A DNA stretch of 46,322 bases from Palsa-965 sp044448685 (lineage in GTDB: Bacteria > Bacteroidota > Bacteroidia > Palsa-965). Of this stretch, positions 34,265 through 42,679 are shown piece after piece. The stretch covers positions 1-46,322 of the forward strand of contig JBIOHC010000032.1 in NCBI GenBank assembly GCA_044448685.1, read 5' to 3'. The notes beneath the pieces are model-generated. The model did no database searches and was not told the origin of the DNA. It saw nothing but the letters and a program-made list of their open reading frames with translations. How positions within the stretch are numbered: position 1 is the stretch's first letter; each line of letters opens with the position of its first letter. The position numbers and the translations under genes were made by a program.

Positions 34265-34957
34265 ATGAAAAAAATCCTCTCCCTCTTTTCCTTCCTGCCA
34301 CTTATACTGTGGATGAACGGCTGTTCCATGATCGGTGAACTGGGTATCGTAATGAAAATTGCGGATAGTATCGGCAGCAGCAATGCGTCTATGAATAAAT
34401 CTGTCACAACGGATAAGGGAAAAGTGATTTCACTTACATTCAAGGGGGTTTCCGGTCTGGATGACGGCACGAAATCCATGCTCAAACTGTCATCGGCAGC
34501 AAGGCTGTTTGTACAAATGGCTGCACCGGCATCCTATGCTGGATATGAGAAACTTAATGTGAGGCTTGAAGGTCCTGATAGTACAAGGGAAACTACGTAC
34601 CGCTTCAGTGATCTGGCAAAAATTAAAGATTATATAGCCCTCTTTCAGAAATGTATTGATCTGGCCCCGGATCAGAAGGGGCTGACACCGTATTGTGACC
34701 CTGGATTCATTCCGGATTCTGTTTTAACAGATTTCTGCACCTTTAACAAAAGTGAAGCCGAAGCCTATGGCAAGGTTGTAACACAACAAATGCTTGGATT
34801 TGAATTTGTCACTTTTAAAGATAGTACAAGGCATTTTCCGGTCTTCTGTGGATATTACAAGCTGGAAAGAAAGAGAGATTGTCAATCGGCCTCTATCAGC
34901 TTAAGGGAATCGGATCATAAATTAATCGGATACCAGATAACGGGGTGTAAACAATAA
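34265..34957 (+). CDS. Hypothetical lipoprotein, 230 aa
   Basis: The product has a lipoprotein signal ending in ILWMNGC (Cys20) and a largely polar remainder. Residues 55-75 (SLTFKGVSGLDDGTKSMLKL), 95-120 and the Cys residues in KCIDLAPDQKGLTPYCDPGF and LTDFCTFNK could form disulfides; two later Cys are in FCGYYKL and DCQSASISL. No family is recognised. It is a single gene, divergent from the OmpH operon (34137) and convergent with the moxR operon. Confidence 0.8.
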   Translation: MKKILSLFSFLPLILWMNGCSMIGELGIVMKIADSIGSSNASMNKSVTTDKGKVISLTFKGVSGLDDGTKSMLKLSSAARLFVQMAAPASYAGYEKLNVRLEGPDSTRETTYRFSDLAKIKDYIALFQKCIDLAPDQKGLTPYCDPGFIPDSVLTDFCTFNKSEAEAYGKVVTQQMLGFEFVTFKDSTRHFPVFCGYYKLERKRDCQSASISLRESDHKLIGYQITGCKQ

Positions 34958-34996
34958 CTTCCGGCCTGAAGGCCTGAGCGATTAAGGCCCGTGTTA

Positions 34997-35962
34997 TCAG
35001 GCCATCAACCCTTTGATAATACCATCAACAGAAACAGCTTCTGCCTCCGCTTTGTAATTACGTACAATACGGTGACGCAGAATAGCAGGAGCTACAGCTC
35101 TTACATCTTCAATATCGGGTGAGTATTTTCCTTTCATGGCAGCATGGCATTTGGCTCCAACCACCAGGAACTGGGATGCTCTGGGGCCTGCACCCCAGCT
35201 CAGGTATTTATTGACTTCCGGACTTGCAAATTCAGTATTCGGGCGGGTACGGGTAGCAAGTTTTACAGCATATTCCAGCACATTATCAGCAATAGGAATC
35301 CGTCGTACCAGATCCTGAAAACCGATTATTTCTTCGGCATTCAATACTTTACGCAAGGTGGTGGTAGTGCCTGATGTGGTATTCTTCACCACGGTAAGTT
35401 CATCTTCGTATTTAGGGTAATCAAGCCATACATTGAACATAAACCTGTCGAGCTGTGCTTCGGGTAATGGATAAGTTCCCTCCTGTTCAATAGGATTTTG
35501 AGTGGCCAGTACAAAAAACGGGTTGCCCAGTTCATAGCGTTTACCGGCAGCTGTAACAGCCCTTTCCTGCATGGCTTCGAGCAGAGCTGCCTGAGTTTTA
35601 GGAGGGGTACGGTTAATTTCATCTGCCAGAATAATATTGGCAAACAGCGGCCCCTTGATAAATTTAAACTGACGGCTTTCATCCAGGATTTCTGTCCCGA
35701 TAATATCGGAAGGCATCAGATCAGGAGTAAACTGTATCCGGCTGTAGGTCAGACCCAGCGCATCCGAAATCGTGTTGACCAGCAATGTTTTTGCAAGACC
35801 GGGAACTCCGACCAGGAGGCAATGGCCCCGGCTGAAAATGGAAATGAGTACATCCTTCACCACCTCTTCCTGACCAATGATCACTTTGCTTACTTCAGCA
35901 TGAAGTTCCTTGTACTTGGCCTGAAAATCATCCAGTGCCTCTACATCGTTGCGGTAGCTCAT
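34997..35962 (-). CDS. MoxR-family AAA+ ATPase
   Basis: The 321-residue ATPase has Walker A GVPGLAKT (residues 52-59), Walker B ILADEINR (Asp114 and Glu115), the sensor-1 Asn in LATQNPIEQEG, and the C-terminal helical lid (DIEDVRAVAPAILRHRI). MoxR ATPases act as chaperones that help metal-cofactor insertion or complex assembly, typically with a von Willebrand factor A (VWA) domain partner. No such partner (Bat, DUF58) lies in this window; instead its start overlaps surA by 4 bases (ATGA), so it is the last gene of the peptidyl-prolyl isomerase operon. Confidence 0.93.
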   Translation of the reverse strand: MSYRNDVEALDDFQAKYKELHAEVSKVIIGQEEVVKDVLISIFSRGHCLLVGVPGLAKTLLVNTISDALGLTYSRIQFTPDLMPSDIIGTEILDESRQFKFIKGPLFANIILADEINRTPPKTQAALLEAMQERAVTAAGKRYELGNPFFVLATQNPIEQEGTYPLPEAQLDRFMFNVWLDYPKYEDELTVVKNTTSGTTTTLRKVLNAEEIIGFQDLVRRIPIADNVLEYAVKLATRTRPNTEFASPEVNKYLSWGAGPRASQFLVVGAKCHAAMKGKYSPDIEDVRAVAPAILRHRIVRNYKAEAEAVSVDGIIKGLMA

Positions 35963-37329
35963 CTTATTTTTTTATTCGCTGCCTTCGCCCATTCATTGTC
36001 GTAAGTGCAGGTGAGAAAATCAGGGGTGATGCTTACATAGGTAGTCTGCAATTTGCGGTTCACCCAGTCGCGTATCATTTTTTGTTGTTTCTGTGCCAGT
36101 GCGGCTTCCTGAATACGCGGAAAGTCATCCTTTATATTCTCCTGGTGAGGCTGGGTACGGCGTTTCAGGTACAGGATACGGTAAGCCTGTTTATTGTCCT
36201 TGGTCTGAAATATGACCGGTTGTGAAACATCGCCTGTCTTCATCTGATTGAGGGTGAATAGAATTCCCGGGTCAACCTGGCCGAGCAAACTCATTTCGAA
36301 CAGGGTGGTACCCGACTGGGGGTTCACAATCAGTCCGCATGCATTACGGGTATCTTTATCATCCGAAAAGCGGGCTGCAGCATCACAGAATTTAAGGGTA
36401 TCATTCACGATCTTGTTGCGTATGCTGTCCAGGCGTGCTTTGGCAACAAGCAGATCAGCCGGTGCACTTGGCACAGCCACCAGGATGTGTTTCACATCAA
36501 TCTCATCACCTCTTCTTTCCACCAGCTGGAGGAAATGGAATCCATAATCACTTTCGAATACTTCCGAGTATTCGCCCGGTTTGAGTTTGAATGCCACAGC
36601 TTCGAATTCGGGGACAAACTGTCCGCGCTGAATTCCTTTGTACAATCCGCAATTGTTTTTAGAACCCGGATCATCTGAATAAGCTCCGGCAGCAGCACAA
36701 AACTCCAGTTCACCTGCAAGTACTTTTTTACGTATACCCTCGATTTTGTCCTTGGCATATTTCTTAAGTTCAGGATTCTGTACTGTTTTCTTTACAATCT
36801 GACCGATTTCAATTTCAGAATTGATCAATGGAATACTATCGGCAGGGATGGAATTGAAATAAGTATGCACCTCCTGAGGAGATACGGTCATCTCTCCCGT
36901 AATTTTATTCTGCATCTGCTGGGTCAGGAGGAAATCCTTCTGCTTGTCATGCATATCCACTTTAAAAGCTTCCACTGATTTGCCATAGAATTTTTCAAAA
37001 TTTTCAATAGATCCGAACTGGCGCAGATAAACCGCAAGTTTGCGTTCTATTTCCTGTTCAACCTGTGAATCGGTCACTTTCAAGCTGTCATGAGCGGCCT
37101 GGGTAAGCAGCAGTTTCTGATACATCACATCTTCCAGGATGGCACAGCGTGCAGGCTGGCCGGGTTTATAACCCATGCTCAGATATTGGTTGTATTGTGC
37201 TTCGATTTCTGACTGCAGAATGATATGGCCTCCTACGGTGGCTACAACCCTGTCTATCATTTCCTGGGAATAGACTGTGGAAGTGATCAGCAAAGCCCCG
37301 GTTAAATAGATCCTGGATAAAATGTTCAT
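35959..37329 (-). CDS. surA: SurA-type periplasmic peptidyl-prolyl isomerase
   Basis: The 456-residue protein has a signal peptide (IYLTGALLITSTVYSQ), a SurA N-domain (MIDRVVATVGGHIILQSEIE, then IERKLAVYLRQFGSIENF), and two parvulin-type domains. The first (about 170-280) has PGSKNNCGLYKGIQRGQFV and YGFHFLQLVERRGDEI, the second (about 284-385) begins VKHILVA and is more divergent, with NQMKTGDVSQPVIFQ. It chaperones outer-membrane beta-barrel proteins. The gene follows the lipoprotein gene by 35 bases and overlaps moxR. Gene name given by family resemblance. Confidence 0.88.
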   Translation of the reverse strand: MNILSRIYLTGALLITSTVYSQEMIDRVVATVGGHIILQSEIEAQYNQYLSMGYKPGQPARCAILEDVMYQKLLLTQAAHDSLKVTDSQVEQEIERKLAVYLRQFGSIENFEKFYGKSVEAFKVDMHDKQKDFLLTQQMQNKITGEMTVSPQEVHTYFNSIPADSIPLINSEIEIGQIVKKTVQNPELKKYAKDKIEGIRKKVLAGELEFCAAAGAYSDDPGSKNNCGLYKGIQRGQFVPEFEAVAFKLKPGEYSEVFESDYGFHFLQLVERRGDEIDVKHILVAVPSAPADLLVAKARLDSIRNKIVNDTLKFCDAAARFSDDKDTRNACGLIVNPQSGTTLFEMSLLGQVDPGILFTLNQMKTGDVSQPVIFQTKDNKQAYRILYLKRRTQPHQENIKDDFPRIQEAALAQKQQKMIRDWVNRKLQTTYVSITPDFLTCTYDNEWAKAANKKIR

Positions 37330-37364
37330 GGGTTAAAGATACGTAAATGACAGAAAACTGATTT

Positions 37365-38258
37365 TTATTTAAAGAATTCCACTTCCTTATGCTCTTCCGC
37401 ACTGCGGTAAACATCCTCTTTCATGGCACTGATGAGCTGGAGCTTGCGTTTATTGATGATGGCATTGCGGATATTATCCTTCTCGAATGCCAACGGTGAA
37501 ATGCTGTTCTTTATTTTAAATCCTTTGATATTAACGAAAAAATAATGCAGGGAGTCGGCCACCTCCACAAAACGGTTGTTGCGCAGGAAGAGTTCCTTGT
37601 TATAGGCTTCAATGGGAATTTCCTTGAGCAGGTCATCAAACAACAGCCAGGAATTATCATCGAGGTAAAAATTTTCGGCAAATTCATGGCAGTAACTCTG
37701 AAGGGCTTCCCGGTCTTTAGGCTGATCGGAGCGGTACAGGTTACGGAGTTTGGCAAGCTGAGGTACTTTTTTGCTCACCTTTACATATAAGACCTTTATG
37801 ATATTGTCCTTGAGTTGAAAATTATCCTGATTTTTCTGATAATAGGATTCTATTTCTGATTCCGAAACAACGGTATCAAGCTTTTGGCGTACCAGCTCTT
37901 TCTCATAGGCATAGAGCAATAAAGATTTCCGGTAAGCCTGAAGCTGTTTATCCACATTTTTCTGTTCCTCTGAAAGGTTGGCCTCTGCTTTACCGAGTAT
38001 CAGCATTTCTTTTGTCCAGTTGGTGATATAATTCCCAAGGATCTTCATGCTGTCTTCTTTGGAAACTCCGGGAGAAACGATTCCCTGCAGCTGGTCCTGA
38101 TACAGATAGGTGTCTTTTACACGGGCTACAGGCTTGCGTTTTTCATCAGCCTGGTTCCGGTCTGCGCTGCAGGCTGACAGCAGGAAGAAGAAAGAAACGA
38201 AATACAGGAGGCCGGGGCCAAGATTTGCGTAAAAAATCTTTCCACTTTCATCCTTCAT
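37365..38258 (-). CDS. SurA-like lipoprotein lacking a parvulin domain
   Basis: The 297-residue product has a membrane signal with lipobox FLLSAC (Cys30). Residues 45-150 resemble the helical SurA/PpiD-type N-domain (VARVKDTYLYQDQLQGI, then ILGNYITNWTKEMLILGKAE, then ELVRQKLDTVVSESEIESYY). The usual parvulin core (HILV ... GG-LG ... FGFHI) is absent; the rest is helical and charged, ending in IINKRKLQLISAMKED. It may be a non-catalytic chaperone companion. It lies between the isomerase genes in the same operon, 28 and 35 bases from its neighbours. Confidence 0.75.
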   Translation of the reverse strand: MKDESGKIFYANLGPGLLYFVSFFFLLSACSADRNQADEKRKPVARVKDTYLYQDQLQGIVSPGVSKEDSMKILGNYITNWTKEMLILGKAEANLSEEQKNVDKQLQAYRKSLLLYAYEKELVRQKLDTVVSESEIESYYQKNQDNFQLKDNIIKVLYVKVSKKVPQLAKLRNLYRSDQPKDREALQSYCHEFAENFYLDDNSWLLFDDLLKEIPIEAYNKELFLRNNRFVEVADSLHYFFVNIKGFKIKNSISPLAFEKDNIRNAIINKRKLQLISAMKEDVYRSAEEHKEVEFFK

Positions 38259-38286
38259 GCCGTTCCTTTCCTGCCAATGTCTGATT

Positions 38287-40473
38287 CTATTTAACCTGTG
38301 AAAGAATATCCTTGTTGATACTTACGGGATATTTTTTACGCAGGGCTTCCACCCATGATTTCTCTAGATAATTCTGGTAATCGGAGGTCACAGCACCTTT
38401 GGCATCAGCCAGGGCTTTCGGGCTTGGCATTAGGATCTTGTTCACTTTAACAAACACAAATTTAGTGTCGGCCTGTTTTACAGGTGACAGACCCGGAGTC
38501 CAATTGGCATCAACCGTTTTATTCTCTCCTTTGTTAAAGATCTTGGATTCCACAAGCAGGTTTAGTTGTGAATCCTTATTCAGTTTGGCTATCACTTCCT
38601 TTTCCGGTTTCCCCTTCTCAAACAGCTTGTGAGCCTCTTCTGCCAGTTTCTGATTGGCTGCCGTAAATACAGATGCATCTGAACGTTCTTCATACAGGTA
38701 GTTATTCTTGTTCTTTTCATAGAATTCCTTCAGGCCAACGGTATCTTTCACTGCCTTGGTCCATACTTTTTTATCCATAAGGTCGAACAAGAGTATTCCG
38801 TCTCTGTATTCCTGCATCAGGGCATGAAAGTCAGGGTATTTGTGGTCCAGCTGGGTCTCTTCATAATTGACAATCGTTTCATTTACCCAGTTCTTATAGC
38901 TTTCGTTTATCACCAGTCCGGGTTCTGTCCGGGCCCTGCGGGTCATATGCGACTCAAGGTATTTGGCAAAATCGGTTTGTGTATACTCATGACCTGCCAG
39001 TGTAAACACAGGCCTGGTAAGTTTGGAAGCTTTGGAAGCGCTCCATTTAGCCTGAAAAAAGGTAGAGTCAAGCACAGGGATGAATTCTTCTTTTGCTTTA
39101 GGTATATCTTTGAATTTGTATTCCGCTTTCAGCTTTGCGATAAGCGATTCTTTCCCCTTACTGGAGCGACGGTCTTTTGAAATCTTTGATTTAAGGTCCC
39201 CTTTTATATCATCAAATTTAGGCACACCCCTGCGGTCTATACGTTTGATGATATGCCATCCGAAACGGCTTTTAACAGGTTCGGAAACATCTCCGTTATT
39301 CTGCAATGCGAATGAAGCATTTTCAATTTCAGGAGGCATGTCGTAATAACCGAACCAGCGAAGCTCACCGCCTTTACCGGCTGAAGCTTTATCATCCGAA
39401 TATTGCTTGGCAAGGTCTTCAAATTTTTCCCCTTTTTTCAGCTTGGTATAGATTTCATCCACCTTGTTTTTGGCATTGATAGAATCCTGCTGTGGCAGTC
39501 CGGCCTTGGCATTGATCATAATATGTGCTACGAGCACCTCGCCCCGGGCAGGACGCTTATCCTCTACCTTCACCAGGTGGTAACCGAAACTTGTTCTGAC
39601 AGGCATGGATATGTCTCCGGGCTTGGTATTATAAGCTGCACATTCAAAAGGGTAAACCATTTTCATGGATGTAAAGTAACCCAGATCACCTCCATTGGTT
39701 TTACCCGACGGATCGTCGGTAACTGTTTTGGCGGCAATCATAAATTTATCGTTCGCATTGGCTGCGGCAAGTTCCTTACCCAGATTTTTGATATTGGTCA
39801 GGCGAAGTTCGAGAGAGTCTTTAGACTTTTTAGATTTTGCATTTTCTATCTCTTTCTTGGCCATCTGTTCATATTCATTCATCAGGAAAGCTGGAACAGC
39901 CTTACCCAGGAGCTGGTCACGAATAATCATCGCTCTGTTCCAGGCTTCGATCGTATCTTTAGGGAGGGCATTTTCATTAAGCCAAACAAGAATGTGCCTG
40001 GCATGTACATCGTATTTCAGACGGTCATAGGCCTCATTGAGAAGCTGATCATTCACTTCTTTATCGGTCAGGTAAGGCTGGGCAAGCTGCTTGCGGTAAC
40101 CACCCAGTTCAGATTTAAAAGCAGCAGAAGTATCCAGGCCCATTTCTTCGGCTTCCTTAACCTTCATTTTGAATACCACATATAAATCCATATAGTTGTC
40201 CAGCGCTTTGGCATCCTTGGAAGGATCTTCCTTTCCCCTGTTTTTATCATATACACTCTTGAATTCGGAAAGTGTGATTTTGGAGTTGCCTATTGACAGG
40301 AGAACAGGGTCTTCCTGTTTTACAACTCCACCTTTTGAATCCCCCGGTTTGGAGGATGCAGAGCCTTCATTTTTTTTGTTTTTCCGGCCATCACCGGTGG
40401 CCTGTGAATAGGAATATGACACGCTGATAAAGGCTATTGTCACCAGCAATGCATTCAAAATCTTACTTTTCAT
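38287..40473 (-). CDS. PpiC/SurA-like peptidyl-prolyl isomerase, two parvulin domains
   Basis: The 728-residue protein has a signal peptide (ALLVTIAFISVSYSYSQ), a charged Gly/Lys/Ser linker, a SurA N-like region (ILLSIGNSKITLSEFKSVYD, read loosely), then two parvulin domains: about 158-305 (VHARHILVWLNENA, GGDLGYFTSMKMVYPFE, SFGYHLVKVEDKRP) and about 312-415 (VLVAHIMINA, GGELRWFGYYDMPPEIE, SRFGWHIIKRIDRR). A long helical C-terminal part follows. It catalyses cis-trans isomerisation of prolyl bonds in exported proteins. As first gene of the operon it is divergent from the lipoprotein at 40689. Confidence 0.9.
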   Translation of the reverse strand: MKSKILNALLVTIAFISVSYSYSQATGDGRKNKKNEGSASSKPGDSKGGVVKQEDPVLLSIGNSKITLSEFKSVYDKNRGKEDPSKDAKALDNYMDLYVVFKMKVKEAEEMGLDTSAAFKSELGGYRKQLAQPYLTDKEVNDQLLNEAYDRLKYDVHARHILVWLNENALPKDTIEAWNRAMIIRDQLLGKAVPAFLMNEYEQMAKKEIENAKSKKSKDSLELRLTNIKNLGKELAAANANDKFMIAAKTVTDDPSGKTNGGDLGYFTSMKMVYPFECAAYNTKPGDISMPVRTSFGYHLVKVEDKRPARGEVLVAHIMINAKAGLPQQDSINAKNKVDEIYTKLKKGEKFEDLAKQYSDDKASAGKGGELRWFGYYDMPPEIENASFALQNNGDVSEPVKSRFGWHIIKRIDRRGVPKFDDIKGDLKSKISKDRRSSKGKESLIAKLKAEYKFKDIPKAKEEFIPVLDSTFFQAKWSASKASKLTRPVFTLAGHEYTQTDFAKYLESHMTRRARTEPGLVINESYKNWVNETIVNYEETQLDHKYPDFHALMQEYRDGILLFDLMDKKVWTKAVKDTVGLKEFYEKNKNNYLYEERSDASVFTAANQKLAEEAHKLFEKGKPEKEVIAKLNKDSQLNLLVESKIFNKGENKTVDANWTPGLSPVKQADTKFVFVKVNKILMPSPKALADAKGAVTSDYQNYLEKSWVEALRKKYPVSINKDILSQVK

Positions 40474-40547
40474 ACGTAGCTTTCTTTATTTTATTTCACT
40501 TAATTCCGGGATCAAGCCGGGGGTTCTTTGTTTTATTAAAAGGGAAG

Positions 40548-40555
40548 CAAATTTA
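40548..40555 (-). promoter_or_regulatory. Possible -7 element for the isomerase operon
   Basis: The complement of CAAATTTA gives TAAATTTG, an exact TAnnTTTG match, 74 bases upstream of the start at 40473. The -33 part is not clear, and the surrounding sequence is very A/T-rich, so chance is possible. Confidence 0.3.
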
Positions 40556-40601
40556 ATTAAACTTTTTTAATGGAAAAGTTTAATGATTCCGTTCAAAATC
40601 A

Positions 40602-40630
40602 TTGCATTCCAATAAATTTTTATAGCTTAG
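40602..40630 (+). promoter_or_regulatory. Possible promoter for the lipoprotein at 40689
   Basis: TTG at 40602-40604, 18 bases, then TAGCTTAG at 40623-40630 is one difference from TAnnTTTG. It would give a leader of about 52 bases. Confidence 0.45.
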
Positions 40631-40688
40631 CCCCGGTTTCTCAAAAAGGACCTAATTACCATAACAATTCACAGTTAAATCAGAAAAC

Positions 40689-41585
40689 ATGTATTTGAAC
40701 AAGGCTGCTTCCGCATTGTATGGCACTATCGCCACTGCTGCTTGCATTTTCCTCTTCTCCTGCGGATCTAACCACAAGGATGACCAGAAAGAGGTTGCAT
40801 CAAATAAAGACACTGTTGCTCCGGCACAAAAAGGAGAAACTAAAGGGGAGCAGACCTCCTATACACTTCCTTCACCGATACAGGTGGCCAGCATTTTCAA
40901 GAAGGCAGGTCTTACCTATTACCCCAATATCGGTAATGCAGCTGATAATGCATCCAAATACAATGCCGGCAAGATCAATGAATCCCTTAATCTGGGTGTT
41001 TACAGCGCCGACCTGAGCTATTGCGCCCTGAACAAACAGAATCAGGATGCCCGCAATTATCTCAAAGCATCCCGTCAGATGGCCGACATGCTTGGTCTTG
41101 GCAAGGTTTTCGAAACCGACAACCTGGCCAACCGTTTTGATGCCAATCTGGGCAAGGAAGATTCACTGGGCCCTATTATTGCGGATATGGAGCTGCAGAC
41201 CGACCTGATACTTCAGGAACGTGAGCAGGAATATATTTCCGCGACTGTATTTGCCGGTGCCTGGGTAGAAAGTATGTATATAGGAGGCAAGGTATTTGAA
41301 AAAGGCAAGGCTAAGAATGTTTCTGCGCATCTGATTGAACAGATGGCCATCGCACAGAATATCGTTAAGGCATTGAAAGCCAATGAAAGCAAGGATCCAG
41401 GAATAACAGGTGTAATGAACGATATCAGTTCCATACGCGATACCTTCGAAAATTTTGCCGGAGTAAAAAGCCTGAATAAGGACAGGGATGAAGTGGATTT
41501 CAGCAAAATTGAAATCACAGAAGCCGAAATGACAGGATTCATCAAAAAGATTGATGAAATACGGGCTAAAATCGTGAAAGGCTAA
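40689..41585 (+). CDS. Hypothetical lipoprotein, 298 aa
   Basis: The product has a lipoprotein signal (TAACIFLFSC, Cys25), a Lys/Asp/Thr-rich linker to about residue 60, and a helical body (about 60-298). Notable segments are SPIQVASIFKKAGLTYYPN, LNLGVYSADLSYCALNKQNQ, LKASRQMADMLGLGKVFET and VFAGAWVESMYIGGKVFEKG. I recall similar Bacteroidota lipoproteins of unknown function but no named family. The two small secreted proteins downstream start 10 bases after its stop, so the three probably form an operon. Confidence 0.8.
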   Translation: MYLNKAASALYGTIATAACIFLFSCGSNHKDDQKEVASNKDTVAPAQKGETKGEQTSYTLPSPIQVASIFKKAGLTYYPNIGNAADNASKYNAGKINESLNLGVYSADLSYCALNKQNQDARNYLKASRQMADMLGLGKVFETDNLANRFDANLGKEDSLGPIIADMELQTDLILQEREQEYISATVFAGAWVESMYIGGKVFEKGKAKNVSAHLIEQMAIAQNIVKALKANESKDPGITGVMNDISSIRDTFENFAGVKSLNKDRDEVDFSKIEITEAEMTGFIKKIDEIRAKIVKG

Positions 41586-41595
41586 AACCAGCACC

Positions 41596-42057
41596 ATGAC
41601 CAAATTACGAATCATACTGCTCAGCCTTTTCTGCGTGACCCTTTTTGCCTCGTTTGAAGGTAACGACGCAAATGAATGTGATACAAAGGCATTGAAAGAC
41701 AAGGCCAGAAAAGCCATGGAACCCTATAAGTTCGATGCGGCCAAACTCATGAAAATTTCCAACCGGGCCGGTGAATATATGAAGGAGCTGGAAGTACCCC
41801 TCTTTATAGGCGAAAGCTATCGTTTTGTATTCAATGCCGAAGCACTTAAAACACCAATAGGAATAGAAATATACAATAAAGACAAGGATAACAAACACCG
41901 TAAGCTTTTGTTCAGCTCTAAGGAAGGCGGTGCAGATAAGAAAGAATTCGTTTGGAACTATGAGAATTCCACCAAGGTCTATATTGATTATACAATCCCT
42001 GCCGGGACTGATGGCTCCTTTAACGGCTGCCTGCTTTTTATGTTAGGATATAAATAA
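41596..42057 (+). CDS. Small secreted protein, first of two paralogues
   Basis: The 153-residue product has a signal peptide (IILLSLFCVTLFASFEG). A mature beta-rich domain of about 120 residues follows, with ESYRFVFNAE, IGIEIYNKDKDNKHRKLLFS, FVWNYENSTKVYIDYTIP and a C-terminal GCLLFMLGYK. The same order of strands and the same GC..(L/M)..GYK ending occur in the gene 9 bases downstream. No known family comes to mind. It probably lies in the periplasm or on the surface. Two Cys (near the start of the mature chain and near the end) are kept in both copies and may form a disulfide. Confidence 0.82.
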   Translation: MTKLRIILLSLFCVTLFASFEGNDANECDTKALKDKARKAMEPYKFDAAKLMKISNRAGEYMKELEVPLFIGESYRFVFNAEALKTPIGIEIYNKDKDNKHRKLLFSSKEGGADKKEFVWNYENSTKVYIDYTIPAGTDGSFNGCLLFMLGYK

Positions 42058-42066
42058 CAAAGGCTT

Positions 42067-42513
42067 ATGAAAAAACATTTTTTTACAATCCTTTTTTGCC
42101 TGGCTGCCGCCGGCTCTTCCGTTGCCCAGTGCAATGCGAAGGAAATAGCTAAAAAATGCAAAAACAATCTCAAACCTTTCAGCTATGACGGGTTCAATGA
42201 TACTCCTTTCACTTTTAAGGATAAAGTCCAGACAGTGGAAGTTGAATTCACGGCCTATGCCGGTCAGAAATACAAGCTGATCTTCTGCTCCAGCGGCTTC
42301 AAGGAAGAAGTTAAGGTGAATATCTATGATAAGACGAAGACCAACCCTAAACGGACAAAGGTATTCGACAGCGCATCCGGAATCGATAACCTTTTCTGGA
42401 GTTTTGAGCCTCCTAAAACAGGCACCTATTACATCGAATATGAAATCCCTGTAGCACTGGACCACCCCAATGAAAAAACGGGATGCATGGTTCTCATGGT
42501 TGGTTATAAGTAA
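42067..42513 (+). CDS. Small secreted protein, second of two paralogues
   Basis: The 148-residue product has a signal peptide (FFTILFCLAAAGSSVAQ) and a domain like that of the upstream gene: CNAKEIAKKCKNNLKPFSYD, QKYKLIFCSSGF, VNIYDKTKTNPKRTKVFDS, FWSFEPPKTGTYYIEYEIP and GCMVLMVGYK. The pair is a tandem duplication that has diverged to perhaps a third identity by eye. The strand GTYYIEYEIP and the pattern of two to four Cys recall small beta-sandwich domains. Function unknown. Confidence 0.82.
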   Translation: MKKHFFTILFCLAAAGSSVAQCNAKEIAKKCKNNLKPFSYDGFNDTPFTFKDKVQTVEVEFTAYAGQKYKLIFCSSGFKEEVKVNIYDKTKTNPKRTKVFDSASGIDNLFWSFEPPKTGTYYIEYEIPVALDHPNEKTGCMVLMVGYK

Positions 42514-42560
42514 GCAGCTAACCTAAACTATTAAGCAGCACTCTTCTCTTCAGCATACTC

Positions 42561-42609
42561 AGACATAAGACACAAGACTAAAACTGTCTTCGTCTCGTGT
42601 CTTATGTCT
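42561..42609. repeat. 18-base inverted repeat upstream of thrS
   Basis: AGACATAAGACACAAGAC at 42561-42578 pairs with 42592-42609 over 18 positions with one G-T pair and a 13-base loop; a further CTTATGTCT copy follows at 42615-42623. It lies after the secreted-protein pair and just before the thrS promoter, so it may act as terminator or as a dispersed repeat. There is no T-run after it. Confidence 0.6.
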
Positions 42610-42633
42610 TGCTTCTTATGTCTCCTTTTAAGC

Positions 42634-42641
42634 TATCTTTG
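42634..42641 (+). promoter_or_regulatory. -7 promoter element for the thrS operon
   Basis: TATCTTTG exactly matches TAnnTTTG, 38 bases before the thrS ATG at 42680. A TTG at 42609-42611 is 22 bases upstream, slightly too far. The expected leader is about 30 bases and contains a 3-codon ATG-TTG-TAA mini-ORF at 42659. Confidence 0.55.
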
Positions 42642-42679
42642 CCCCCGAACTAAAACCTATGTTGTAAATAGGATCAATT

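Noticed and set aside
39403..40185. 260-residue open frame on the plus strand inside the isomerase gene
   Set aside because: It is antisense to a well-supported parvulin protein, rich in Phe, His and Ile as expected of an antisense shadow, and has no domain.
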